This document shows, in pieces, positions 10,725 through 20,369 of a DNA stretch of 64,000 nucleotides. How positions within the stretch are numbered: the stretch's first letter is position 1; every line of letters begins with the position of its first letter. The position numbers were made by a program, and so were the translations under genes. The stretch spans positions 19,748,715 through 19,812,714 of the forward strand of contig OX463829.1 of NCBI GenBank assembly GCA_949825045.1, given 5' to 3'. The stretch comes from Argyresthia goedartella (lineage: Eukaryota; Arthropoda; Insecta; Lepidoptera; Argyresthiidae). A model generated the notes under the pieces. The model made no database searches. It was not told where the DNA came from and saw only the letters and a list, made by a program, of their open reading frames with translations.

Positions 10725-12041
10725 AAATCAAATCTAATCAAAAATCATTTATTTCCATAGGATGTTGTTACATCACTTAGATCCGTCATTACATTTTTTT
10801 GGGTGAGTTCACTAACACAATGGCGGAATCTGTGGAGAAGAGCTCACCGAAGAAACTCCACAGTCGTCGCATCTTTTGCGTTTCCTTTTTTAAATAAAAT
10901 ATTGTCAAATTACAAAATGAATGCTAATTATATATCGAAACAGCCTGTTACTCAAACAATCTATTCCCATGGACATCTGTCCTCTAAGTAATCAGATATC
11001 CTATAGTAACCTTTTTTATACAATTTCTGTTTTATTATTATTTTAAACTTGTCTAAAGGTAAGTTTTTAATATCAGTAGGGACCTTATTGTAATAGCGTA
11101 TACAATTGCCTTTAAAAGAATTACTAATTTTATGTAGTCGGCTTACATAAGCAACCAACTTGTCTTTATTTCTTGTATTAAAATTGTGTACACTTCTGAA
11201 AATTAGTTATATTTCTTTTTACATACACAAGATTGTCATAGATATATTGAGACACAAATGTCAGAATATTGATTTCTTTAAACTTTTCCCTCAGTGACAC
11301 TCTAGGCCCTAATCTATAAATTGCACGAACAGCCCGTTTCTGCAGAATAAATGTACTATTAGCATTCGCAGCGTGACCCCACAATAAAATACCATAGGTC
11401 ATTAGACTATGAAAGTAACTAAAGTAGACTAGTCTAGCGGTGTCTACGTCGGTAAGAGCTCTATTTTTTTTAACTGCGAACGCTGCCGAACTCAGTCTGT
11501 TCGACAATTTATTTATATGAGGATCCCATTGTAGATTGGCGTCTAAAGTAATGCCCAAAAAGACAGTCGACTGCACAAGGTCCAATCTCTGTCCTTTTAT
11601 AAATATGTCTGTAGTTACCGGGTTCACATTGGGTAACACGAATTTAATACATTTAATTTTCTTTTCATTAAGTAATAAATTGTTAACAGTAAACCAGTTC
11701 ACTATACTAGAGATAGCATTGTTTACCTCGTCATAATTTGATTGCTGTCTTTTAACTTTAAATATCAAAGAAGTATCATCGGCAAACAATACTAACCCAT
11801 GTTTTGCTTTAACAAGGTAAGGTAAATCATTAATATATACTAAAAACAAGAAAGGACCAAGAATTGAACCTTGCGGTACGCCCATACTTATTGAAGACCC
11901 AGATGATCTTTTCCCATTAACATCGACCATCTGAACCCTATCTGTTAGATATGACTCCAGAAGGCCAAGTGCCTGATCTTTTACATCTTTCCCCGTATTA
12001 ACTAGACTACAGTGTATGCCCCAATCCAGGCCAATCAACAA
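10725..12041 (-). pseudogene. 5'-truncated Jockey-like LINE, reverse transcriptase remnant
   Basis: The long minus ORF 11178-12041 (287 codons) is the C-terminal two thirds of a non-LTR reverse transcriptase. It shows the MGVPQGSILGPFLFLVYIND block, the catalytic box LFADDTSL and the thumb-region block ARLVYFSYFHS...YGILLWG. After a frameshift near 11170 the protein continues in 10961-11158 to the family's usual end (YYRISDYLEDRCPW). The 3' tail reads AATAAATGATTTTTGATTAG on the minus strand. ORF1, the endonuclease and the N-terminal RT are absent, which is typical 5' truncation. It is closely related to the LINEs at 49575 and 57140. The family call (Jockey clade) comes from motif style. Confidence 0.85.
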
Positions 12042-12144
12042 CTCAACTCATAGCCAGGCCCAGTGAATACCTGGCGTATAAGACTGAAACAAAAACTGCA
12101 GATTTCGCAAAACGGGCCAGACAAAGTACGACCAGTATGCTGGT

Positions 12145-12444
12145 TTCCGTACCCGAAGGGTCCAAATGGTACCGAAGGGAACCCTATTAGTAAGCCTCCA
12201 CTGTCCGTCAATCTGTCTCCTTTCCGTCCGTCATCGTCAGCCGGCTATATCTCAAGAACCGTGATAGTTAGAGCGTTGAAATTTTCACAGAATGTGTACA
12301 TTTTTATTGCCACTACTGCAACAATTATTGAATCACAAGCAATGAAAAAAAATAGGAGGTACATACAACTCACAGAGTTTTTTTTAAGATTTTCCTTGTA
12401 CGCTGTTTTGGACCCTTCGTGTGCGACTTGCACTAGACCAGTTT
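12145..12444 (-). repeat. GGGTTCCGTACC-family repeat, shorter copy
   Basis: Starts TTTCCGTACCCGAAGGGTCC, carries CTGTCCGTCA and CTTTCCGTCCGTC, then CTCAAGAACCGTGAT, and ends GACCCTTCGTGTGCGACTTG-CACT. It abuts the next copy head to tail. The overlapping 159-codon ORF (12063-12542) crosses both repeats and is not a gene. Confidence 0.65.
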
Positions 12445-12446
12445 TT

Positions 12447-12840
12447 AGGGTTCCGTACCCAACGGGTAAGAACGGAACCCTATTACTAAGACTTCGCTGT
12501 CCGTCCGTCTGTCACCAGGCTGTATCTCAAGAACCTAGCTAGCTAGAGAGTTGAAATTTTCACAGATTATGTATTTCTGTTGCCGCTATAACAACAAATA
12601 CTAAAAAACAGGATAAAAGAAATATTTAAGGGGGCTCCCATACAACAATTCTTTCAATACCACATACAAACTTATGGATGCACCTGGTTACGTACATGGA
12701 GTGTGAAAGTAACCGCACCAATAACTTTGTAAACAATATTTTGCTGTGTGAAATCCAAACTATTCACTTCACACCATCGCTTCCATTGAACGGTGGTACG
12801 GAACCCTTCGTGCGCGATTTAGACTCGCACTTGACCGGTT
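12447..12840 (-). repeat. GGGTTCCGTACC-family repeat, full copy
   Basis: Begins AGGGTTCCGTACCCAACGGG and ends GAACCCTTCGTGCGCGATTT followed by ACTCGCACTTGACCGG. It is nearly the exact reverse complement of 49038-49432, 36.6 kb away. That is why a 60-codon ORF here and the start of the 77-codon ORF at 48965-49198 look alike (MHLVTYMECESNRTN...): both are repeat-borne and not a gene. Confidence 0.75.
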
Positions 12841-14188
12841 TTTTATATATATTCTTCTAAAGACACAAGTTCTCATTGACGCGACTTTAGAAGGGGTAAT
12901 AAGTACGAAACTGGAAACTGAAATACGAAAAATGATTCCTGATTTTTTTACGCGGTTCTAAGAATATGCAAATACCTTTATTTACTACAACACCACAAAT
13001 TTAAAGGGCGTTTTCACAATATTGATCAGCCATCCGAAATATCGTCATCGATTTATGCGAATCCTATCGTCCAAAAGGTTTTAATCAGATTATCATTAAG
13101 CGGTGTAAATACTTATTTTTTTGTTAATAACAACTAAAAGTAATTATTATTAACGAAGTTAATAGTACAGCCGAGTGACACAAGCTTGATCAACGGTGGA
13201 AGTTTCTCGACTGTAGCTCATAAATTTCCGGATACCTTACAAAGTTAAAACTCTTCAGTCGGCCCATGAATAAAACGTGTCGTGGCTTTACAAAACGCTC
13301 TAGACTTTCAGGTTTTAATTTAGTGCCCGGTTGAGCGGTGCATTAGGTACGTCATTCATTTATTTTGTAATTTAGATAGGCATTCGGCGAGGAGATTATA
13401 CTGTTTTGCATGAGTACGTTTTAATCTTGACTGTTTATATCTACCTACACCTTTTCCTGGAAAATTGCACGGGCAGACATATTTACTTAATGGTATGTAA
13501 AATAAGAGTATTTACTTATGAAGTTATTGAAACTCGATTTTATGAAGCAATCAATGTTATATCGGCAAATCAATTTCCAATGAACCCGAGAGTAGGTACG
13601 CGGATGCAGCAGCGCAACTGACTATGAGCGAGAAAAACGCAACTCTATCTATTTCTCACGTATCAGCCAACAAGACAGAAGGAAAATCAAACACTAAAGC
13701 ATCAAAAGCTATGAATCTCTGTACGTTATCTGTTACAAATTGCAATGCAAAATGCAAATAGATTGCTGCAAACAAAACAAAGCAAAGCTGCAACGGGTCG
13801 GGCGACTAGTTGAGCGATGGCTTGAGCTGAATCTGTCATTCCGTTTACAGATTTCAATGCCGTGTCGCGCGGGGAAAGCTTTGCAACAAGGGCGTTAACC
13901 AGTGGGTAATTGATGGTAAACCGGTGGACTTAGTTTCTTTTGAATATTTACATTTCTGAGTTTATTTTTACACAAAATGCGATAAATTTTATCAACTGGA
14001 AATATCCGCTTGGAATTTAGAATTATTTATGCGTGTTTTGACTATAAATAGGACTCATAGCGCAAACTTTGAAAAGGGGATTGACTTTGCTAGATATAGC
14101 TGGATCCAATTCAATAGATTAAGTACAAAAATTTAAAATTGTTTTTTTTCTTTAAATATTATTTTTTGCCTTTTCTCTACATTGGACT
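12841..14188. other. No gene recognised
   Basis: AT-rich, with somewhat more mixed composition at 13600-13900. No ORF with recognisable features. The last five bases (GGACT) are the left target duplication of BEL element A. Confidence 0.4.
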
Positions 14189-14735
14189 TGTTCGATTCCA
14201 AATCGATATTCGATCGATGGTTTCTGAACGGCCATTTTGAATTTGACGTTAGCTGCCAACCTGGCAGTGTTTTGACATCTGACAGACGAAAGCCCTCGCA
14301 ATGTAAACGCGTTTTGGTTAGGGTATTGAAATTAAATCGCAGGCCATCTGGAATGTATTCGGGTTTCCCTCAGGATTGTCTATATAGCTGAGTGTGTTGT
14401 GGTTCCCCGAACCAGATAAAGTTCGCATTTACGTGGCCGATTGGTTTTTTACCACGTAACATAACCTGTGTTGGAACACTGTGCTCATCGAAGCTGGCCC
14501 GCCAGTCGTACCTGGTTGGCTGAAGAACCTGTCTACCAAGAAGAGCCTAGGGTGCACCCGGGCCTTGCAGAGAGACAGGAGGTTGACGGGACCGAAGCAC
14601 AGACCAGGTTAGATCGACCCCAATTACTTCAGCTCGGTGAATCGCCGACGTTCACACTTCTTGGCAACTGATCGTTACGCTACCTCGTAGCTGATGGGCC
14701 CCTACGAGGTCATTAGGTGCTGAGAAGCCTGAACA
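14189..14735 (+). repeat. 5' LTR of BEL element A
   Basis: Starts TGTTCGATTCC and ends GCCTGAACA. Matches the 3' LTR at 19791-20337 over all 547 bp except for one substitution (GTGTTTTG here, GTTTTTTG there). It should carry the promoter and polyadenylation signals; no canonical AATAAA is visible. Confidence 0.95.
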
Positions 14736-14738
14736 TTT

Positions 14739-14756
14739 TGGTAGCTAGAGCGTGGC
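14739..14756 (+). promoter_or_regulatory. Primer-binding site of element A
   Basis: TGGTAGCTAGAGCGTGGC lies three bases after the LTR end. It begins with the TGG complementary to a tRNA CCA end. Element B has the same site with one difference (TAGCAAGAG). I cannot name the primer tRNA. Confidence 0.6.
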
Positions 14757-15267
14757 TTCCTGAGATTTGCAGCCGTCAAGGGCTCCAGGCAGGCACGATT
14801 TGGGACTATCAATCTGTAGGTATAGGCGGTTATTAGGTAACTTGGTTGTGTTCCTATATCCACATAGATTGGTAGTATTGTAAGCTATAGGTCTATTGCT
14901 GGTAGTAGATAGACAGATATTGAATTGAATTACCAGTTAGTCAATCTATTAGTGGTCTAGTAATGCTATTGAATGAATGTTTTGGTTAACATAGGTAGTT
15001 ACATCTATTGATAGCAGGCTATTACATTGTTTTCAGTTTATAGCAATTTATAACTTGAACTAATATTGACTATCTGTGTGTGTTATAATGATAAAGGGAA
15101 ACTAAATTGGATTTACAGAATTTATATAGATATAAAACTCGGTTCCTATTGTTTAAGGAAAACAACATTGTTTAAGTTGTGGTTTAGGGTTCCCTCGTTT
15201 GGGTTGTAGACTGGAGGGTCCAATAAAATTGAGTTACTGCAAATTGTGAGTAAGTATCGTTCCGATC

Positions 15268-17073
15268 ATGTCGTTATCTGAAATCCAGAAGGGTGTTTCT
15301 AAGGAGCTCAGATGGTTTTCCTCCGCACACGGTCTGATAGACCGTTTAGATAGGCATGATGTGGTATTGGAGCGGTCTATGGACGTTAAGGAACGTTACA
15401 ATAGGGTGCTCGAATTGTCCGCGCAGGCGGAATCAGTTGATGGTTGCGCACCTGACAGGCTGTCACGGTTGATAGGGGATGTCGACCAATGTATGGAGAT
15501 GGCAGCTGCTATCACGCAGAAGGCTGCGGACATACGTAGACAGCGCGAGTCCAGCCATGGTGGTGACATTGAAGCACCTCTGCCGCTTCAGGGTTCGGGG
15601 TCCAGGTTACCTGCCATAACTACGCCTACTTTTGACGGCGTGTCCGGTGAATGGATGAGCTTCATCAATCTGTTCGACAGTTTGGTGCACATGCGATCGG
15701 ACATTACCAAGTCTGTCAAGATGGCTCAGCTGGTGGCAGCATTGAGGGGTGAGCCTAGGGAGCTGGTCGCTCATTTGACAGTTACGGAGGGTAACTATGA
15801 AACGGCCAGGCAATTGTTGGTCAGACGTTACCATAACAAACGGAGGTTGGCCGATGCCCAACTGAACCGTTTGTTTAGTATCCCGGTTGTGAACAAGGTC
15901 GGGGCCATACAGACGGAGGTTTTGAACCCATTGCTGTCCGTCACCAAGGCTCTAGAGAATCTTGTACTTCCGGTTGGTGAATGGTCGTACCTACTGTTGT
16001 ACATTGTACTTTCCCGCCTACCCGCTGACGTGCAGACTCGTTTCGAACAGTCTCACGGGAGGTCGGCCGAGGACCTGCCCGCCTTCTCCGACTTGGTCGG
16101 ATTCTTGGAAGAGGAGGCTCGACGGGCAGAGAATTTGGGGTTGACGGTCACCCATCCTTCGGAGCCACAGAGAGCTGCCGGGAGCGCTGTGAGTAGGGGC
16201 CCTCCGACGAGGAAGGACCGCACCAACCGGCAGTCGTATGGGACTGTGAGCGAATTGACCCCACATGGTGAGACCTGCCCATGTTGTAGGCAGATTGGCC
16301 ATGCTGTGGCCAATTGCAATAAGTTCGGGGAACTTAGGGTTCAGGGACGGCGCCGGATGGCCAAGCAGCGGAGCTGGTGTTTCCTGTGCCTCGGGCCACA
16401 CATGGCTAGGGACTGCACGCGCACAAAAATGTGCGGATATTGTGGTGGGGCCCACAACAATCTGTTGTGCATGAACCGGTCCGGCCAACAGCCTCCACAG
16501 GGCCGTATCCAGGGTGACACGGCATGGGGCCCTGAGAATTCGTTTGCGACTCGGAGCGCAACTCAGGGGCCAACGTCCCCACGTCCACAGGGCCGTACCC
16601 AGGGTGACACGGCATGGGGCCCTGAGAATTCGTTTGCGACTCGGAGCGCAACTCAGGGGCCAACGTCCCCACGTGCACAGGGCAGTACCAGGGTGCAGGG
16701 CCGCACTCAGGACCATTACATGGGGGGCCCTGAGTTTTCGGTTGCGACTCAGCATCCGACCCAGCGGGACATTGGGTGTGTTGAGCAGGCCGTAACGGGC
16801 GGGTGGCATGGGACACCTTCGAGCTATGCGGGTGCGGTTCGGACGCCGCCTCAGTTGTCGCCCCGCTCGTCGCCTCGTCCTCGTCGGTCACATGTGATGT
16901 CCCCCCCGCTCATGGAGCGGCCACGGTTGAATTCACGCCCACCCCCCTTTACGGGGAATCGTAGGTTGGGAATGGAACCGGCGCGTGGGCCATTTGTACA
17001 ATGGGACCCTCTGGCGTATAGCTGCATACCTGATCGGTTACAGGCACAGTGGGGCCCCGGGGGTCCTCGCTAG
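15268..17073 (+). CDS. BEL/Pao Gag polyprotein (element A)
   Basis: An intact 601-codon ORF for the nucleocapsid/capsid protein that packages element RNA. Residues ~115-260 hold the conserved BEL/Pao Gag core (DUF1759-like; TPTFDGVSGEWMSFINLFDS). Three zinc knuckles follow: ~336-350 (CPCCRQIGH), ~371-383 (CFLCLGPHMARDC) and ~389-401 (CGYCGGAHNNLLC). After them comes a basic, proline-rich C-terminus with a 30-residue unit repeated twice in tandem (16498-16587 and 16588-16677). The ATG was chosen because element B has an equivalent start and the N-terminal sequence is conserved. The ORF ends in TAG, in frame with pol. It is 98% or so similar to the Gag of element B, apart from repeat number. 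All ORFs on the opposite strand here are shadows. Confidence 0.95.
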   Translation: MSLSEIQKGVSKELRWFSSAHGLIDRLDRHDVVLERSMDVKERYNRVLELSAQAESVDGCAPDRLSRLIGDVDQCMEMAAAITQKAADIRRQRESSHGGDIEAPLPLQGSGSRLPAITTPTFDGVSGEWMSFINLFDSLVHMRSDITKSVKMAQLVAALRGEPRELVAHLTVTEGNYETARQLLVRRYHNKRRLADAQLNRLFSIPVVNKVGAIQTEVLNPLLSVTKALENLVLPVGEWSYLLLYIVLSRLPADVQTRFEQSHGRSAEDLPAFSDLVGFLEEEARRAENLGLTVTHPSEPQRAAGSAVSRGPPTRKDRTNRQSYGTVSELTPHGETCPCCRQIGHAVANCNKFGELRVQGRRRMAKQRSWCFLCLGPHMARDCTRTKMCGYCGGAHNNLLCMNRSGQQPPQGRIQGDTAWGPENSFATRSATQGPTSPRPQGRTQGDTAWGPENSFATRSATQGPTSPRAQGSTRVQGRTQDHYMGGPEFSVATQHPTQRDIGCVEQAVTGGWHGTPSSYAGAVRTPPQLSPRSSPRPRRSHVMSPPLMERPRLNSRPPPFTGNRRLGMEPARGPFVQWDPLAYSCIPDRLQAQWGPGGPR

Positions 17074-17098
17074 GAATTTGCGGCCCAACCATTGGTTG
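17071..17098 (+). promoter_or_regulatory. Gag/Pol junction: amber codon plus small hairpin (element A)
   Basis: Gag stops at TAG (17071-17073), followed by GAATTTGCGGCC and then CAACC-ATT-GGTTG, a 5-bp stem with a 3-nt loop (17086-17098). The reading frame stays open through protease, so UAG readthrough would make Gag-Pol. Element B has the same stop and spacing, and a hairpin in which one C-G pair is replaced by A-T. Confidence 0.5.
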
Positions 17099-18279
17099 CC
17101 CCCCAACCGGAGACGGTGGTGTTACCGATCGCCTCTGTGCTTGTTTGGGATTTGGCGGGCAACCCAACATACGTTCGCGCCCTATTAGATTCTGGAGCTC
17201 AGGGCTGCATTGTATCGAATGATTTAGCAAAATGGTTGGGCCTCAAGGTAAATAGGTATAATAAATCAATACGGGGCGTGGGGAATGTTACGGTTACGAA
17301 TGTAGTTGGTCAATCGGTGATCACGTTCTCTCCACGTTATGACATTTTGACAAAAACATCCGTGCAAGCTTTAGTAATGACGCATGTCATGGGCAGACAG
17401 CCCTTGGTGAAGTTGAATCCGGCCGTTCGATTCCTGACATCAGGACTCAAGTTGGCGGATCCCGATTTTGACACTCCAGCCCCGGTCGACCTGCTACTGG
17501 GAGCAGACGTTCTGGGTAGGTTTCTGTTGTCGGATCGGCGAGTTCTTCAGCCGGACGGGTTGATTGCTGTGGATACTAAGTTTGGTCACGTGATCATGGG
17601 TCCGGCATTGCCAATGGTTAGGCCTGCCGAGTCAGATGGCATACTTATTGGCTCAGCGTTGTCAGACGCTATCCAACGTTTCTGGGAGATAGAGGAACCT
17701 CCCACCGTTCGTCGAGTCGACGCAGACGAAGAAGAGTGCGAGTTGTTTTACCAGAATAGTACTGGTCGCCTTCGTTCTGGTCGTTTTGTAACTCGACTGC
17801 CTTTCAGGGCCGATCGACCGCCACTAGGAGAATCTAGGAAGATGGCTGAGACGAGATTGATGTCGATGGAGCGTAGGATGACAAGGGACGCCGTATTTAA
17901 ACAAAAATATGTTGATTTCATGAGGGAGTATGAGTCGTTAGGACACATGTCGGTATCGGGTGTGGACTGGAGATCTGAGGATCATTGTTTCCTTCCACAC
18001 CATGCCGTCCTACGAACCCCTACCGGCAAGATTCGAGTTGTTTTTGATGGGTCAGCACCTACCTCGAACGGGATGTCCCTGAATCAGTGTCTACATTCGG
18101 GACCCAAGTTGAGTCGTGATATTTCGGATATTCTCACGAGCTTTCGGAGGCACCAGATTGTATTTGTCGCAGACATTCGGATGATGTTTAGGCAAACGGT
18201 AATTCATCCGGCTGACAGAAGGTATCAGTTGATACTTAGCGTGAGACCACGGCCGAGCCAGTCAAGGTCTATGAGTTAA
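17074..18279 (+). pseudogene. Pol part 1: aspartic protease and RT N-terminus (element A)
   Basis: Continues the gag frame after the UAG. The protease active site is ALLDSGAQGCIVS (about 17180-17220). After a linker comes the reverse transcriptase N-terminus with the BEL/Pao blocks HHAVLRTPTGKIRVVFDGSA and FVADIRMMFRQTVIHPADRR (catalytic aspartate in VADI, about 18168-18180). The frame is lost near 18239: the true RT continues in the next frame, and this one ends in a spurious tail (stop at 18277-18279). The protease appears complete; the RT is broken. Confidence 0.85.
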
Positions 18280-18945
18280 ACACGAACACGTATGGGTTAC
18301 GGTCTAGCCCGTATTTGGCGATGCGTACCCTGCGGGAGTTGGCGTCGCGTGACCGTGTGAGCTATCCTAGAGCCGCCGCTATCCTGGAGCAAGATTTGTA
18401 CGTCGATGACGTCTGCACAGGGGCAGCCAGTGTAGAGGAAGCTCTGGACCGACGTGACGAGCTCATTTAATTGCTGGAACGAGGCGGCTATGAACTACGC
18501 AAGTGGATGTCCAACTCCCCTGAGTTGATGGCTGGTCTCCCAGACGAGTTTCAACAAGACCCGCACGTTTTTGAGAATCCTGACAACCCTAACATGTTGT
18601 CAGTGCTTGGAATTCAGTACCGGCCCGTCCATGATGAGTTTACCTATCGGGTGGTTTTAGAAACACCGAAGGCCTGGACGAAGCGGTCAGTACTGTCAAC
18701 GATTGCGAGAAAGTTCGACCCGAATGGATGGATTTCTCCAGTCACCTTTGCTCTCAAATGTTTTATGCAAAGGCTATGGGCGGCTCAGTTGACCTGGGAC
18801 ACCCACCTCTCAGGTGATTTGTTGACTGATTGGACGCGAATGTTCACCTCGCTATCGGACATAAATAATGTATCGCTGCCGAGGAAATTGGTCCCTGCTG
18901 GGGATTACAGGGCAACCCTTCACGGGTTTTGTGATGCCTCTGAAT
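18240..18945 (+). pseudogene. Pol part 2: RT palm/thumb and RNase H stub (element A)
   Basis: In the shifted frame the RT resumes with KVYELNTNTYGLRSSPYLA and the catalytic box LYVDDVCTG (tyrosine codon at 18399). A TAA at 18468-18470 interrupts it. It then runs on as LLERGGYELRKWMSNSPELM through FDPNGWISPV to the first RNase H motif, HGFCDASE. There the sequence jumps straight into integrase (junction ~18945), deleting nearly all of RNase H and the integrase zinc-binding domain. The overlapping 172-codon ORF at 18471 reads past the junction out of frame. Confidence 0.85.
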
Positions 18946-19758
18946 CTTTGTTTATCCACCAAGGAGGTACATCTCGAGCTCGTTGCTGATCTCTCGACAG
19001 AGGCTTTCATTGCTTGTTTGGATAGGTTTGTTTCTCGAAGGGGACTTCCAACTTTGATCCGCTCTGATAACGGCACTAACTACATCGGTGCGGAACGATA
19101 CTTACGAGAGATAGTCAACTTTTTGAATATAAATAAAGTGGATATTGGAACGGCCCTCTCCCGTCGGGGTATACAGTGGACCTTCACCCCACCGATTTGC
19201 CCCCACTGGGGTGGGATTTTTGAGGCCGTAGTTAAGTCAGCTAAGACGCACTTGGGGCGTATAGTAGGTCAGACCGCGCTGACTTTTGAGGAGCTCGCGA
19301 CATTGTTTTGTAAGATCGAGGCCGTTCTCAATTCGCGACCGTTGTGTCCGCTCAGCTCGGATCCAAATGACCTGGAGGCTCTGACCCCAGGCCATTTCTT
19401 GATAGGACAGCCACTTAACGCGTTGCCCGAGCACCCCTTCGAGGGAGTGAAATTGTATCGGTTGTCAAGGTATCAGATGTTGCAGCAGTTTTCTCAGAAT
19501 TTCTGGAAGCGTTGGTCGCTCGAGTATCTGCATATCTTACAACAGCGCCTTAAGTGGACTGACAAAACTAGCCCCCCTAGTGTTGGTGACCTCGTTCTGG
19601 TTAAGGATGCTAACCTACCGCCACTACGTTGGCGCAGGGGGCTCATTGTTAACTTGTTCCCTGGCAAGGACGGGACCCCCCGGTCTGCAGAGGTTCTAGT
19701 AGGAGGCTCGGTTCTAAAACGAGCGGTAGCAACGTTGTCTCGGCTGCCCGTAGATTAG
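18946..19758 (+). pseudogene. Pol part 3: integrase core and C-terminus (element A)
   Basis: Begins inside the integrase core at CLSTKEVHLELV. The second catalytic aspartate (IRSDNGTNYIGA) and the glutamate (GGIFEAVVKSAK) are present. The HHCC domain and the first catalytic aspartate are deleted, so strand transfer is not possible. The C-terminal part (WSLEYLHILQQRLKW to VGGSVLKRAVATLSRLPVD) matches the BEL/Pao integrase C-terminal domain (DUF5641-like). The stop TAG at 19756 is followed by a 7-bp hairpin (19760-19779) and a purine-rich stretch before the LTR. Confidence 0.9.
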
Positions 19759-19759
19759 G

Positions 19760-19790
19760 GGACAGGTGGGTGCCTGTCCGGGCGGGTGAT
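19760..19790 (+). promoter_or_regulatory. Hairpin and polypurine tract before the 3' LTR (element A)
   Basis: GGACAGG-TGGGTG-CCTGTCC forms a perfect 7-bp stem (19760-19779). The following GGGCGGGTGAT directly abuts the 3' LTR and is the likely polypurine primer for plus-strand synthesis. Both are identical in element B (55006-55036). Confidence 0.6.
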
Positions 19791-20337
19791 TGTTCGATTC
19801 CAAATCGATATTCGATCGATGGTTTCTGAACGGCCATTTTGAATTTGACGTTAGCTGCCAACCTGGCAGTTTTTTGACATCTGACAGACGAAAGCCCTCG
19901 CAATGTAAACGCGTTTTGGTTAGGGTATTGAAATTAAATCGCAGGCCATCTGGAATGTATTCGGGTTTCCCTCAGGATTGTCTATATAGCTGAGTGTGTT
20001 GTGGTTCCCCGAACCAGATAAAGTTCGCATTTACGTGGCCGATTGGTTTTTTACCACGTAACATAACCTGTGTTGGAACACTGTGCTCATCGAAGCTGGC
20101 CCGCCAGTCGTACCTGGTTGGCTGAAGAACCTGTCTACCAAGAAGAGCCTAGGGTGCACCCGGGCCTTGCAGAGAGACAGGAGGTTGACGGGACCGAAGC
20201 ACAGACCAGGTTAGATCGACCCCAATTACTTCAGCTCGGTGAATCGCCGACGTTCACACTTCTTGGCAACTGATCGTTACGCTACCTCGTAGCTGATGGG
20301 CCCCTACGAGGTCATTAGGTGCTGAGAAGCCTGAACA
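19791..20337 (+). repeat. 3' LTR of BEL element A
   Basis: 547 bp, starts TGTTCGATTCC and ends CTGAACA. It is followed by GGACT, the right copy of the target duplication. Confidence 0.95.
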
Positions 20338-20369
20338 GGACTACTGTGGGAGAGGATGGGAAAAGAAAC

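Larger units (their letters stand above)
14189..20337 (+). mobile_element. BEL/Pao LTR retrotransposon A (internally deleted)
   Basis: A 6149-bp element with two 547-bp LTRs (14189-14735 and 19791-20337) starting TG and ending CA, flanked by the exact 5-bp duplication GGACT (14184-14188 and 20338-20342). Order: 5' LTR, primer-binding site, leader, gag, in-frame UAG, protease, reverse transcriptase, a stub of RNase H, part of integrase, 3' LTR. The order and the gag and integrase signatures identify the BEL/Pao superfamily. Pol is dead: a frameshift near 18239, a TAA at 18468, and a deletion from early RNase H into integrase. The LTRs differ at one base that I could see, so the insertion is young although the copy is defective. 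Confidence 0.95.

Noticed and set aside
12063..12542. 159-codon plus-strand ORF as a gene
   Set aside because: It runs through two adjacent GGGTTCCGTACC repeats, and its sequence (VPYPTGKNGTLLL) simply encodes the repeat words.
12678..12860. Conserved small protein MHLVTYMECESNRTN..., also at 48965-49198
   Set aside because: It is translated from two copies of the GGGTTCCGTACC repeat. The similarity is explained by repeat identity, and other copies break the frame.
16018..16809. 263-codon antisense ORF opposite BEL A gag (and 297 codons at 52407-53300 opposite BEL B gag)
   Set aside because: Both mirror the GC-rich gag coding strand and change with it. They have no independent domain, and sense Gag is clearly the real product.
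17242..17260. Splice donor (CTCAAGGTAAATAG) explaining the RT loss in BEL B by splicing
   Set aside because: B resumes at TATAAATAATGTATCG; the matching place in A (GGACATAAATAATG) has no AG acceptor, so a plain deletion fits better.
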